Below are positions 1 through 9,730 of a stretch of DNA of 57,080 bases, piece by piece (within the stretch, counting starts at the first letter, position 1; each line of letters begins with the position of its first letter). This stretch comes from Emmonsiellopsis sp. PD_33. Lineage: Eukaryota > Ascomycota > Eurotiomycetes > Onygenales > Ajellomycetaceae. Where the stretch lies: contig JANTQF010000223.1 in the NCBI GenBank assembly GCA_032988165.1, forward strand, positions 1-57,080. The letters run 5' to 3'. A program made the position numbers and the translations under genes. A model generated the notes under the pieces. The model had not been told where the DNA came from, did no database searches, and saw only the letters and a list, made by a program, of their open reading frames with translations.

Positions 1-808
1 CGGGAAGCAGCTTGTATGGTTTCGAGGCGCTGGGGGTCTTTACTGGCAAATGATAATGCAATGGCTTTCTTGCCGCATGTTACAGCCTCGAGTGCGCCGC
101 CGACTGTCCCGCTAGCCAGCGTGTAGATGGTTGAGGCATTGCGGCCATGGTTTGGGCCTGAAACCACGAGGTCGATGGGCGCGCGGTCTGGGAACAGGCT
201 GTAGAGGCCGAGCTGAGTACATGAAGCGGGCGTGCTGCTGACGACAACCCAATGGTGACGGCCCGTGCCCCTTTCCCGTGCAGGATCTGGGGTGCCCGTG
301 ATGGTGCATTGATCGCTGCCAGCCGCGTTGTGAGGCTGCCAGCTATTTCCGAGGCCGTTCTGATCATGGTCACTGTCATTCTCGTAGCTCCTCTGAAGGA
401 CTTCTGGCAGGACGTATGTCGCTTTCACTGTCTCGCCAATTATATGGGCCTTACCGATCCAGGACCTTGAGGAATCGGGGATGACAACTGAAACGAGATG
501 ACCAGCATTTTGTAGAGCCTCCACAAAGGGCAAGATATATGGTGAGCGCCATGAGGGTGGGCCGTCGTCATTCACTACCTAGATGATCTTGTATCAGCCA
601 AACTCCTGATGTCCAGGATGATCTTCATAGTGGTCTCTCGAAGAATGCTTTGGAGATAGTCGTGGTTCGCCAAACTAGAGCCTCCACGAACGCAACTATA
701 ATATCCCGCGGACCCATGGAAATAGAGGAAATAAAAAAGAATCAAGGAAACTAGACGCAGAAAGAAAAGGAAGGAAAAGAAAAGAAAAGTCTCTACCAGG
801 ATGTGCAT
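1..808 (-). CDS. SurE-type 5'/3'-nucleotidase / acid phosphatase, N-terminal part (3' end outside window)
   Basis: The predicted protein begins MHILVVNDDGPP, the SurE signature. Exon 1 is 808-797 (four codons, MHIL). The intron is 796-579 (GTAGAG...CTAG, 218 nt). Exon 2 is 578-1 and is open to the window edge, giving residues 5-196. By alignment with the SurE fold, D8, D9, S43 (in PDSSRS) and N147 (in SGPNHGRN, 144-151) are the metal and phosphate ligands. TPASC (120-124) and SGTVGGALE follow, as in fungal homologues. The family hydrolyses nucleoside monophosphates; some fungal proteins carry a C-terminal tubulin-tyrosine-ligase-like domain, which cannot be judged here. The start at 808 is chosen because splicing to 578 rebuilds the motif exactly. 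A decoy ATG at 628 (MKIIL) lies inside the intron and leads out of frame. The gene is divergent from the regulator at 2663. The family call is firm; the intron is inferred. Confidence 0.88.
579..796 (-). other. Intron 1 of the SurE-type gene
   Basis: The donor GTAGAG follows the ATC CTG codons and the acceptor is ATCATCTAG. Splicing joins MHIL to VVNDDGPP. It is longer than the other introns in this window (49-68 nt in the intact genes) and pyrimidine-rich near the donor on the coding strand. Confidence 0.75.
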
Positions 809-2662
809 CTTAAATGCAGTTCTTCTTCGCTGGGGTCCTATCCCAAGACGGCCGCTGGCCACAAGGCTGAGGCGGAAAATTTTAAGGCTCACAAGAAAAA
901 GTTACATTGACGTAAACGGATGGGTGGGACTGGTCAGAGACCTATCATGGCTGAAAGCGTATGGAGGCACTGGGATGATAGGGAGGGGATTGCAGGAGGG
1001 GGATGGCATTAACTAATGGATTCAAATAACAGACAGTTTGATAAAGGACGATAAAATGTTAAAATGGCAAACACAAACGCAAATCATGCTTTGGGAGCGA
1101 AAATGCCTCCCGCGCAGCCTCCATCACACAAGGGAAGTGCGGAGAGCGGTGGGCTCCTATCGAGCCGCCCCCTTCACCGATCAGAGGTCACGGACGCCGG
1201 CCTTGACCGTGTGGCCAGACGGAAATGCCAGCAAACAAAAGGCAAACAGCGGCAGGCAAACACCAGCCCAACGCCCAAGAGTTGGAATCAAGAGGCTTAT
1301 TACGCTGGCTGAGTTTGGCGAGGATACGGCACCCGGGCCAGCAGTTCCTTGGGATAGGACAGGAGTTGGTTTGGCGGACAGCAGCTCGGGGGAACAGGCG
1401 CCGGGATGCCGGAAACAGCTGGGTGGGGGTCCAAATATCTAGATGTGCTAGGCCCGAAGCGGGACTCGGTGAGCTACACAGCTGGTTCCCAGCCGCGGGC
1501 TCGCGGGGCTGCTGGTTGGAAGCCGAGACACGCAGGATTTTCTTCAATTAGGTCTATACTGTCACGTGACCGGGATAGTGCCCGCGCAAACCCTAAACAG
1601 CCTAATAAAGAAGACCCAAGATATCGATCTCACCACCAAGTCTGGTAACTGGTTCTGTCACTTTGCTTGTGTCTGGTGGTGCCAATTGCTGTGGGTGGAG
1701 CTGGCCGCCGGTTCCTGTCCAACGGCAGACGAGGCTGATGTCACCATCTTGCCCAGGCTCGTCCCGCTCCACGGATAATAATCATGATCAGCTCGCATCT
1801 GGGTGGGCCTGTGGTGGGCTGCTCGCGGTCTTGTCGCCGACTCGCTGTCCAGGCTGTTGGGGGCTACGCAGCGTGCATCTGACTGGGATTTTTCTCCCCA
1901 CCACCGTTGCTGATAAACTCTTTTAGCTCAGACGTTGGTTTGAGCTAGCAGCGCAACGAGGCGTTTAGTCGAATCCGTGCATGGCTTTTTTTTTGGACAT
2001 GGATGTTGAGATCCGATGACTCGAGAAAAACTTTGCTTTTTTTCTGCCTCATCTTTCGAACGTCTGCGCTTCTCCAAACCTCGTTTCCTGCTCGTTCTGC
2101 TCCATCGTCTCGCAGATAACTGTTGCTGAGGATCTTGACAGGCTGTTTTCCTCATGCCTTTGGTTCCTGTCCAGCCCTGATAGCCTTTTAGCGTGGTCTG
2201 CCATTCGACCCCCCTCCCCCTCCCCCGCCTCGCATCATACATAGCTCGCAGCCCTCCCACCTCGAAGCTCCTTCCCTGCATACATCCTTGCTGTGACTGA
2301 AGAGCAATAAGTCCGGATTGATATTGCTGCCCAAAGAGCCTCAATTGCGAATTCGTGCTACCTGCGCTTGGTTTGCTCTCCGGCGTCAGCCATTCCGGTG
2401 GCATTGCTCCGGCCTTGGACCTGGATGTGAGAGGTGAGACTCCCTGAGAACACTGCTTTTACCGTCTGTATCACACTTGCCACGAAGACGACTGTTTGCC
2501 CATATTTTGTACTCTTTGGACGCCCTCTCCGGGGGCCCTGAAAAGGCCAACAGGAGGACTTTGGAAACCCCTCCCCCAACCGAATACCCCGCCTCCTCCT
2601 CCCTACCATGTGAACTCCTTTCGCCAGCAGCAAATGTTGACTGTGGATTACGGATCAAGACA
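809..2662. promoter_or_regulatory. Divergent intergenic region between the SurE gene and the zinc-cluster regulator
   Basis: No convincing gene was found; the ORFs here lack family features and overlap one another. It contains a perfect 10-bp palindrome with a CACGTG core at 1561-1570. C-rich pyrimidine runs around 2205-2232 and CT-rich DNA lie ahead of the regulator, as is common in fungal 5' leaders. An in-frame upstream ATG at 2477 would add 62 residues to the regulator; I treat it as leader because the extension lacks recognisable features. Confidence 0.5.
1561..1570. promoter_or_regulatory. CACGTG palindrome (candidate bHLH/bZIP site)
   Basis: GTCACGTGAC is a perfect 10-bp palindrome about 1.1 kb upstream of the regulator and 0.75 kb upstream of the SurE start. 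CACGTG is the binding core of Pho4-like bHLH regulators. Pho4-type control would fit a phosphatase neighbour, but that is inference only. Confidence 0.35.
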
Positions 2663-5265
2663 ATGCCGGACATTAATCCCATTTCCGTCTCGTGGGATCA
2701 TCCCATCCCTCAGCGTACCCCCGAACTTGACCCTAGCCAAGGGGATCTCGACATCGAGTCTTATACTGAAGAATTGCACCCGCCCCAGCCGTTCGATGAA
2801 AATCAGAAAGCGATGATGGACCGATTTGGTCTCATCAATCATCTTAACTTTAAGTATGGTGACCCTCCTCGTTGAGGTTGTATGGCCAATGCTGAAGGGG
2901 ATCTGAATAGCCTCCCAGATGCCGCGTTGCAAGCGTGCAGCTTCAATGGGCATGTTGAAAGCCCAGACGTCGTATTCGGCCCGACAAGCCCAGACATTCC
3001 TGAGGACGAACGATGGACTTCTTACTCGTCAACTTTTCCGGATGCGGATCACCACCTCAGTACATCTGCCCATTCGCACTTGACCAAATTCACAACCGGT
3101 CCGGATTATAGCAATTTAATCGACGACATTAGCTCCCTACCTCCGGACCAACTACACCCCTTAGAGGATACCTTCCCTACAGAGTATTCGGATCGCTTCC
3201 CACCAGGGTACCAGACTGACTCTGTCTTGCAAGACCTGCGGAGATCATGGTCTCCCAGTTTTGTCGCAGACCATTCGTTTCTTCCTGAGACGTACAGCTC
3301 TACAGTAGAGAACGATGACTCTAGCAGTAATGGCGAGGGACGCGCCTTGGACACCTACTCGGCTGCGTACTTTTCGCTAGCCGACTTAGAATTTCCAATT
3401 CGTGGTGAATATTCAGACCCTGACCAAGTTATCTCCCCGATTTCGAATTTCCCCTCCAGGCCCTCACCGTCGGAACAATTCAACCAAGACGAAAATCAAT
3501 ACAACTATCTGGCAAAAAGCGATTTTTCGCCAGATAGTTCACACAAGACCAACATGCTCCTTCCAGACCGGGCCGTTAATGCAGTCCTTGAAGAAGCCTC
3601 CCAAGGGGACAGCTGCAGTAGTCACACAGATCCTCATAGTCACTTCTCCGAAGGAGACTCTCCTATCTTAATACAGACAGCTGAAACATCTCCCGTCCGC
3701 GACCTAGGAGATTACATTGCCAGTGGCTCTTCTGCTTCCCCGGATCGATCGGTCGACTTCAAAGCCGATTTTCCGTCAGCGGAGCTACACGATAAAGAGA
3801 CCCCTAATAAACGTGCGTCAGGAGCCCGGAAGAGGAAGAGCAGGCACGTTTCAGATGTGGAGAAGCCCGCAAAAGCGATGGCTATACAGATTGTCCAGGA
3901 GGATGGTCTTGGAGGCTCGATTGCTCCTTCAGCGTGCATCCCAGCGGTAGCAAGGGCACGGCGGAATGGTCCATTATCCCTCGATGGCCGGAGAGATGCT
4001 GCGTTGCGGAGAAAGGATAAGACCGTCTGTGTATGGTGCCGGTTGGCTAAGAAGAAGGTAAGGACTCTATGTTAGTTGTCATGACACACATTCTGACGCG
4101 CTCCTCAGTGTTCTGGCGAGAGCCCGTGTACCACTTGCATCGAACAAGCGAAGACAATTGTCTTTGAACAACCATGTGTGAAAGCAGATTTCTTCCAAAT
4201 TGTCGAGTCTGGAACTTGCAATTATATTTGTAAGTACTTCGCTGCTCCTTCATCTGGCCTCATTACTGATTTCCTCAGCCCAACGAGCCATTAATCACCC
4301 CACGCTGGACGGATCTACGAGGGTGAGAATGGAGCTCCCTGCAACATTCGAAATGAAAGAACTGCTGGACCTTCTTGACAAGCGGCGGGGCCGGTTCAAC
4401 ATCCGGGCTCGTCAGTCATGGGGGACACTATACGTCCTGGACCTGGACGAAACGTATAATTTTCTTAAAGACCTTAACAAAGCAGAAAACAGCTCGCGCT
4501 ACGATCTTCGGGATTTCATCGATAGGAAAATCCTGAAATTTAATAAGTGGACAAGCTGTGTCAAGGATTGCGACCCAATAAGCAACCTTTTCGTAAGAAT
4601 TCTCACCCTCCATCCACCGTCCCACAACACGCAGCCATAGACTAACCGTCATCCAGTCCCTCCTGTCGCAATGGAACAACATGCCCAGCCGAGCCAGTTA
4701 CGACTTCGTCTCCGCTTCTCCCTCCCACACCAGCCGCCCAATGGACGTCCACAACCCCGACGACCAAACAGATATCATCCTCGCCGCCCAACTCTCACGC
4801 ATCTTCTGCCGCAAACTCGAAGTAGACGGGTACCGCGCTTTACAAAACTCCCTAAACAAAAACAAATGGGACACAGTCCCCTACGACACTTTTATCAACT
4901 TCGTCTCCCAACTTGGCCAGATCCTGCTTACCTTGCGCTGGCGTGTCTCCTGGTGGGAGTTGCTTGGTGATGGCGGGAAGACTCCCGATCTCGATAAGGA
5001 GCGCTACGAGGAGCGCGTCCGTCGTCTCTGTCAGATCTTATACTTTTATTATACATCGGTTAAACTGAAGTTGCCGTCGTGGAACGCCCCGACGACACAG
5101 CTTGATGGTGTGTGGTCGACGTATGCGGATGCGATGAGGGTTTGGGACGATTTCCCCTCGGACGCGTCACTGAAGGGGTTCGATGCCTGGATGGCGAGGG
5201 GGAAAGAACTTATTCAGGAAGCGGGCGTGCAGAGCCGTATCTCGAAATTCGCGGAGAAGAGCTAG
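2663..5265 (+). CDS. Zn(2)-Cys(6) zinc-cluster-like transcription factor, five exons, 793 aa
   Basis: Exons are 2663-2853, 2911-4057, 4109-4229, 4279-4592 and 4657-5265. Introns of 57, 51, 49 and 64 nt all start GT and end AG, and the frame is kept throughout. The protein begins MPDINPISVSWD. Residues 1-360 are acidic, Ser/Pro/Asp-rich and probably disordered. A basic KRKSR segment (about 371-375) could be a nuclear signal. Six cysteines follow at 437, 440, 447, 453, 456 and 469, in the motif VCVWCRLAKKKC...C-TT-C...C. This matches a fungal zinc cluster except for a long last loop (12 residues) and its mid-protein position. The C-terminal 320 residues look folded and Trp/Leu-rich and I cannot assign them. 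It is probably a nuclear DNA-binding regulator with unknown targets. Intron 1 carries an in-frame stop (TGA 2873-2875), so without splicing the protein would end at 70 residues. Confidence 0.88.
3503..3539. repeat. Perfect 11-bp inverted repeat inside the regulator CDS
   Basis: AACTATCTGGC (3503-3513) is repeated inverted as GCCAGATAGTT (3529-3539). The 15-nt loop itself has A5 and T5 arms. In RNA this would form a strong hairpin in exon 2, in the disordered acidic region. Confidence 0.7.
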
Positions 5266-5980
5266 GGGTTGGGTACCTTCAATTTTTTTTTTCACAAAAA
5301 TAATATTTACTAATAATGTATTACACGTGAAAGGGGGATTGCTTGTTTGGGGATTGGCTTTCTGCTGGTTACATCGCCTTTTCCTTTCCCTTGCCCTTTT
5401 TTTTTCAACCTGCATCTATTTCCATCTATTTCATATACATATTCGGAGGTGGATTGAAGCGTTGTTCTTTTTCTTTCTTTCAAAAAGCAGGATACCCAGA
5501 CCCCCGAAAAAAATCATTTGCACAACAATAATAACCCTTTTCTTTTATTTATCTACCACTTTGCCTATTTTCATGGTAACTTCGCATACATATCATCGCT
5601 ACCTCTCCTGGCTAGGTTTCTTATTTACGGCTTACGGATTATGGATTAACGTTTTCTATGCTCTATGGTTATGGTTATGGATTTATTAGCCTCTGAGTTT
5701 TATGAGTACATATATATCTTCTTCTCTTAGTTAGTTACTTCCTTTCGGATGTCTCCTTCGTTACCTTTCCCTCGGCAGGTCTCAGATGTAGCACATATCT
5801 TTTTATCCTTTTTCTTCCTCCCTCCCCGTTGGGCGTTATCCAAGGCAATATCCCTTTTTGACAAAGGATGTGGTGGCTCCTTTTATCTTTGCATGAAATC
5901 TATTGGTTACGTCTCCATGTCGTAATTGAAAGGAAACTGCTATTCTTTCCCACACGGGGATGTTTTGGGGAAGCGACCCT
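5266..5980. other. 3' flank of the regulator, T-rich, no gene seen
   Basis: The region is T-rich with AATAAT/AATATT stretches shortly after the stop, suitable for poly(A) signals. There is an ACACGTG near 5323. The short ORFs are low-complexity Phe/Leu-rich and I do not accept them as genes. Confidence 0.45.
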
Positions 5981-6450
5981 TCACAGAGCATAAAAAACCT
6001 CTCAGAGGACAAAAAAAAAATTCATCATCTGCAAGGGAAAAGAGTATTATCACCCAGTTCCTTAACTGTGAGGGCCTGCAACCTGCTTCTAGCAAGTTCT
6101 TACTGGTTCCTTCACCAATGCAAGCTCCTACCCCTGATATAGAATTCCTTCATGGGACTGAGCATTCACGCAGACCCTTCATAAATAAATAAGGGGAATT
6201 CATGGTCATTCCTAAGAGTATTAATCACCAGAATAATGGGGGATTGCAAAGACTCTTTACCTTCTCTGGTAATTTAGAACTTTGCAGAAATCACTGGTAG
6301 TAGTGAACCTGAGGTCCCAGAGGAAGATAAATACCCCCCCCCTGACCTCTCTGCAAAACCAACCTCTGCTCACCAAGCTTCTCTAACTTACAACTCCATT
6401 CCTCAAAAGTGTAAGTCTTCCAAGCCAATCCTTCCTTCCTAGGATCAATG
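5981..6450 (+). repeat. CpG-containing relic related to the C-family 3' non-coding leader
   Basis: The stretch runs parallel to the region next to the left LTR of C1 (about 17,890-18,030) and its counterpart in C2 (about 43,640-43,800, reverse). Anchors are an AAAAAACCTC motif, an A-run followed by TTCAT, and CTTACTGGTTCCTTCACCA (6099-6117) against CTTAATGGTTCTTTCACCA (18,007-18,025). Unlike the AT-block copies, the surrounding DNA still has CpGs. No LTR or coding part is recognisable with it. The similarity was judged by eye. Confidence 0.5.
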
Positions 6451-6518
6451 GACCTTGTTCATGACAGCATCCAGAATTCCACATCATAACTGAGTGAGCA
6501 AGAAGATACGCAGGGGCT

Positions 6519-6827
6519 ATGTATCTATTCATGCAAGATGAGGTTTTATATTCTGCATGGATTGCCTACTGTCAAGATACTAAAACAAGCCGAGTTACTA
6601 ACCATGTTCACCAAGTTTGGTTCATGATACTGGCTGGAGAAGCCCAAGAGCTAGGAGTTGTTATAGAACATGCAAGAGCCTATGACTGTTAGTTACTACT
6701 GAAAAGAAATTTGAAGCTGATCGTGTCCAAGAACATCAATGAGTTCTTTATGGCTCGGTTGGTAAATATGTTAGAGTCGATCAGGGATTTAAAGGGTATA
6801 TCAGGGACTAAGTTTGCCAGTGAGTAA
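6519..6827 (+). pseudogene. Unrecognised ORF, 102 codons broken by one TAG
   Basis: From ATG 6519 the frame is open for 57 codons (begins MYLFMQDEVLYSAW), meets TAG at 6690-6692, then stays open for 44 more codons to TAA 6825-6827. Composition is protein-like (Trp, Tyr, Cys, charged helices), unlike the low-complexity ORFs around it. No family is recognised. It could be the remnant of a gene lost by a single CAG-to-TAG change, or an exon whose intron I cannot place. It follows the C-leader relic on the same strand. Confidence 0.35.
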
Positions 6828-6895
6828 TGAGCGCCTGCATCACCTTTCCTTGATTTAGTCTTTCATATCATATATAGCCCCTTGAACTACCGGGA

Positions 6896-7126
6896 ATGAA
6901 CGCTAACAAGATTGTTATCAAGGTCATAGTTGTGGTTCCCACCATGGGCCAGGCTGGCTGTGATACAAGCAGGAACCATTGGTCCATAGTCCTGATTCTC
7001 GAAGGCGAAGGCGAAGCGTCTGTTCACTTGAACATGTCTCTCGCAGACGGCGGATATGAAAATGGAACTTTCGCTGTGACAGACCACCAATACGCCCAAA
7101 CAACCATCTCGCAGACAGACAGATGA
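6896..7126 (+). pseudogene. Truncated first copy of a tandem small-gene pair
   Basis: It starts MNANKIVIKV and contains SRNHWSIVLIL and LNMSLADGGYENGTF. These are co-linear with the second copy at 7265 (SRNHWSIFLIL, LNMSLAHGG). After about 60 residues the similarity ends and the frame stops at a TGA. Only the N-terminal half survives. The motif set NHWSI..L / LNMSL resembles a small fungal protein family of unknown function (possibly DUF7770; recalled, not searched). Confidence 0.5.
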
Positions 7127-7264
7127 CCGCCCCAGAATTACCTCAGTCACAACAATTCCATACTCAAACTCGAAATGCCGCCCATCCATCCCATCCACAC
7201 CACATCTGCACTGGCAGCCAAGTGAACACCGAACATAGTCTCTCATCCCACACCTTAAACAGCC

Positions 7265-7842
7265 ATGAATCCAGAGGATGTTGTAATCAAAGTAAGATTC
7301 ATGGTGCATAACCTAGGTCTGGAGGGATGGGACAAAAGCCGCAACCACTGGTCAATCTTTCTCATCCTCTAAGGAGGCATGTCCTCTGTGCGGCTCAATA
7401 TGTCGCTGGCTCATGGTGGATGAAAACGGGACATTCAGCATAAACATATACAAGTACATCCTCCCGCACAATAGTTTGGCCTATCTCGACTGCGATGCCT
7501 TCCCGAGTCTGACTGTAAGCGATTTCCTGTAAGCTATTGAGGGAAAGGGACGACATAGATATCGGATGACCGAGTCAGGGAATGGGTGCCTCTTCTGGAT
7601 GTAAGTTGGCTGAACCGCAACCTTTTTTGAAACTCCTTTCATCTAACATAGCTTACAGAAAAATGGTTTTCGGCGATTTGAAGGAGGAAGGGTACATTCG
7701 ACCGTCCGACGATGGTACAACCCAGTTCATGCGACTCATTCAGATGCGATTTCATAAGAACGAGGAACTTGCGGCGGAATCTGACTATAGACAACATGTA
7801 TTTGCACGCCTTGCGGCTGAAGGATGCCCACTCCTTCACTAA
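7265..7842 (+). pseudogene. Disrupted second copy of the same small gene, with an intact-looking intron
   Basis: ATG 7265 opens MNPEDVVIKV. The frame meets TAA at 7370-7372 where copy 1 has a Glu codon. About two bases are missing near 7420 relative to copy 1 (GGA-TGAAAAC against GGATATGAAAAT). In the shifted frame protein-like sequence resumes (ENGTFSINIYKYILPHN), with another TAA at 7530-7532 before AIEGKGRHRYRM. An intron 7601-7658 (GTAAGT, CTAAC branch, ACAG) leads into an exon ending MVFGDLKEEGYIRP...CPLLH and TAA 7840-7842. The order of motifs fits one about 165-residue gene inactivated by at least three lesions. These are not RIP-type, since CpGs remain. Confidence 0.55.
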
Positions 7843-7864
7843 CATCCATACGTATAACGTTTGA

Positions 7865-8050
7865 ATGGCCGTATATATTGCACGGGAGAGGATAACTTGT
7901 TGGGCTAATGGTCTCCCTGCAGAGCACATTCCAGAGCATGAAGTGAGGGACTGGGTCGCACCACTTGAGGCTGTTCGGTTCATGCGTACCGCGGGAAACC
8001 CCGCCATACTCGCACAAATCCGAAATGACCCTGTCCCACCTTTGTTTTAG
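7865..8050 (+). CDS. Hypothetical ORF, 61 aa
   Basis: ATG 7865 to TAG, beginning MAVYIARERITCW. It contains a regular amphipathic-looking stretch (EHIPEHEVRDWVAPLEAVRFM). It starts 22 nt after the pseudogene above and may be its lost 3' exon or a fragment of another gene. No family is recognised. Confidence 0.25.
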   Translation: MAVYIARERITCWANGLPAEHIPEHEVRDWVAPLEAVRFMRTAGNPAILAQIRNDPVPPLF

Positions 8051-9098
8051 ATCATGCCATTTTCTGTCTTCGCTTATGCTTCTATGGGTTCAACTGGGCT
8101 GGTTACTATGGTTTTAACACGTGATTTTGCGATTTACACCTGATGTCATAATTCCAAGACAGGCGTTTTGTGTACCATTAGACTTCAATGAAGATAATCC
8201 CCCTCACTCCAGTAATCAAATGTTCCGCATGGAAAAACAAACTCACTTGCTCAATCTATATAGAGAGAAGTAATTGAAACAGCATCACAAGTAGTGACCC
8301 TTCCGGCTGTTTGGGGGAAGACAACACGCTATGGCCAATCATGCTGCATGATGGGCATGCAGTCCACGCGTGCGGTGTTCGGGATCGGGAAGAAAGGCGC
8401 GCAAGGCTGAATTTTCAATTAGGGTTTTTGCGCTTGTAGTCAGTTAGATGCAGGAAAGGGGTTCGATTCGATGCTTCTTTCCGTCTTGAGTTGGTGTTTG
8501 CGGTTCGCAGTTTGGATTTCGTCGCTCCTTATTTGCCTTGTAGGAACGGTGTGTGGATGGACGGGTTGCTTGTTTCGGGTGTGAGTATCTGGAGGCATTG
8601 CGGTTGACGGGTAATACTGCGCCGTGAAATCTTTGCAAGGTGCATGCTTGTTTGGCAATCTCCCTATGGGAGAAGAAGAGAACCATCGCATTGCTTGATG
8701 ATCGGGGCTCCGTTTCGCGTGCCTTTGTCAGGAATAATATGACCGCCACACTAAGGTGATCCTTTTTGTGGTCGAACAGCCTTCCCGGTTGGATTTTGTC
8801 CGCCACATATCATACTAGGTTTGAGAAGCCCGCGACAGAAAATATCTTCCCGTTCCTCGTTCGTCCTTAATCCGAGCATACCCTCCCTAGTCCCGATGAA
8901 GTTGAGCACCGCACGTGAACCCCCCCTCCCCCCTTCTTCCCCCCCCTTCCCCCCCCTTCCCCCAAAGGCTTGGAAACATCCGTACCTCCCGACTACCCTC
9001 GACACTCGACAGTTCCTAGTTTTCACAGCTCGGCTGAGACTGAGATGTCCATCCCAAGCTAGTCCTCGGACCTCCTGCTTGTTATAATAAGAACCCTC
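8051..9098. other. Intergenic region, no gene seen; C-rich tract
   Basis: ORFs on the minus strand at 8440-8806 have no recognisable motifs or introns. The region includes ACACGTGA near 8118 and a C-run cluster at 8920-8963, listed separately. It contains the 3' flank of the leftward UPF0390-type gene. Confidence 0.4.
8920..8963 (-). other. C-tract cluster: G-quadruplex potential on the minus strand
   Basis: Five C tracts of 7, 6, 8, 8 and 5 bases are separated by 1-5 bases. On the minus strand these are G tracts able to fold as a quadruplex. They lie about 135 bp past the stop codon of the leftward gene at 9099, so they could sit in its 3' UTR or terminator. Confidence 0.6.
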
Positions 9099-9500
9099 TC
9101 ATCCCGTAGTCCCCTTCTTCCCCTTCCCAGCAGCATCACCATTCTTCCCGTCTTTATTTTTCTTCCCCCCAGCCAGCAGCTCCAAATGGCCAGCGCGCTC
9201 AGCGAGGGTTCGCTCGGTTTTGGCGGTTAGGCCGGCGGTGAATTTCTGAACAAGTTAAAATACTGGGGCAGTTGGTGATCGATATTGTAAATCTTACCTT
9301 GTTCATCTTCTTCTGCCTCACCAGGCTTGCTTTTTTGGGGGCGATTACTCGGGCGCCCTTTTTTGGTCCGAGGGCATTGGGTCTATAGAGAGGATTTGTT
9401 AGTGGTTTGGTTCCTTTTGGATCGGACTGAGAGTGAGACGAGGCGCATACTTTCGGGAGGAGGTTGTGGGCTTGATCTTTTTGAGTGCGCCTTGGGCCAT
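9099..9500 (-). CDS. UPF0390 / DUF2462 family small basic protein (10-kDa Leydig-tumour-protein-like), 93 aa
   Basis: Exons are 9500-9451, 9382-9298 and 9245-9099. Introns are 9450-9383 (GTATGC...TATAG, 68 nt) and 9297-9246 (GTAAGA...TTCAG, 52 nt). The protein starts MAQGALKKIKP. It carries the family core ALGPKKGARVIAPKKASLV (around residues 20-38), then KFTAGLTAKTERTLAERAGHLELL, and a Lys/Gly-rich tail. Members are small, very basic eukaryotic proteins with no established biochemical function. The full domain order and length fit the family. An ORF scan misses this gene because of its short exons. Its upstream region holds a 108-bp MITE about 230 bp from the start codon. Confidence 0.88.
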
Positions 9501-9728
9501 GGTGTCTTTATTTCTTTCTTCCGTCCTTCTTGGAAAAAAGAGAAGATGTCTGTAGTGAGGGTTTCGCAAATGGTAGAATGGCTGAGAGGGTGTGTGGTGA
9601 TGGTCAAGGATACAGACTGCTGGCTTGGCTGGATGATATTTTTTTGGCTGCGGTTGAAAGATGTGTTTGCTCTGTTTGCACGAACCTGGAGAGTACTGAG
9701 ACCAGCCAATCAGCGCGGGCAGAGTCTC
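9501..9728 (-). promoter_or_regulatory. Upstream region of the UPF0390-type gene
   Basis: Between the start codon at 9500 and the MITE at 9731. No promoter motif was identified with confidence. On the coding strand it is pyrimidine/A-rich close to the ATG, as in many fungal leaders. Confidence 0.35.
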
Positions 9729-9730
9729 TA

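Noticed and set aside
1038..1551. Overlapping ORFs of 82-134 codons in the SurE-regulator intergenic region
   Set aside because: Both strands and several frames are open at once because of GC-rich composition; no motifs, introns or family features.
2477..2662. Upstream in-frame start that would extend the regulator by 62 residues
   Set aside because: The extension is low-complexity, Pro/Arg-rich and looks like leader; the ATG at 2663 opens a regular protein start.
5183..5689. 168-codon ORF downstream of the regulator
   Set aside because: Overlaps the real gene's end in another frame and is mostly Phe/Leu/Ile from T-rich DNA.
8444..9087. Minus- and plus-strand ORFs of 83-120 codons between 8.4 and 9.1 kb
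   Set aside because: No family features; they overlap each other and the C-tract and seem chance frames.
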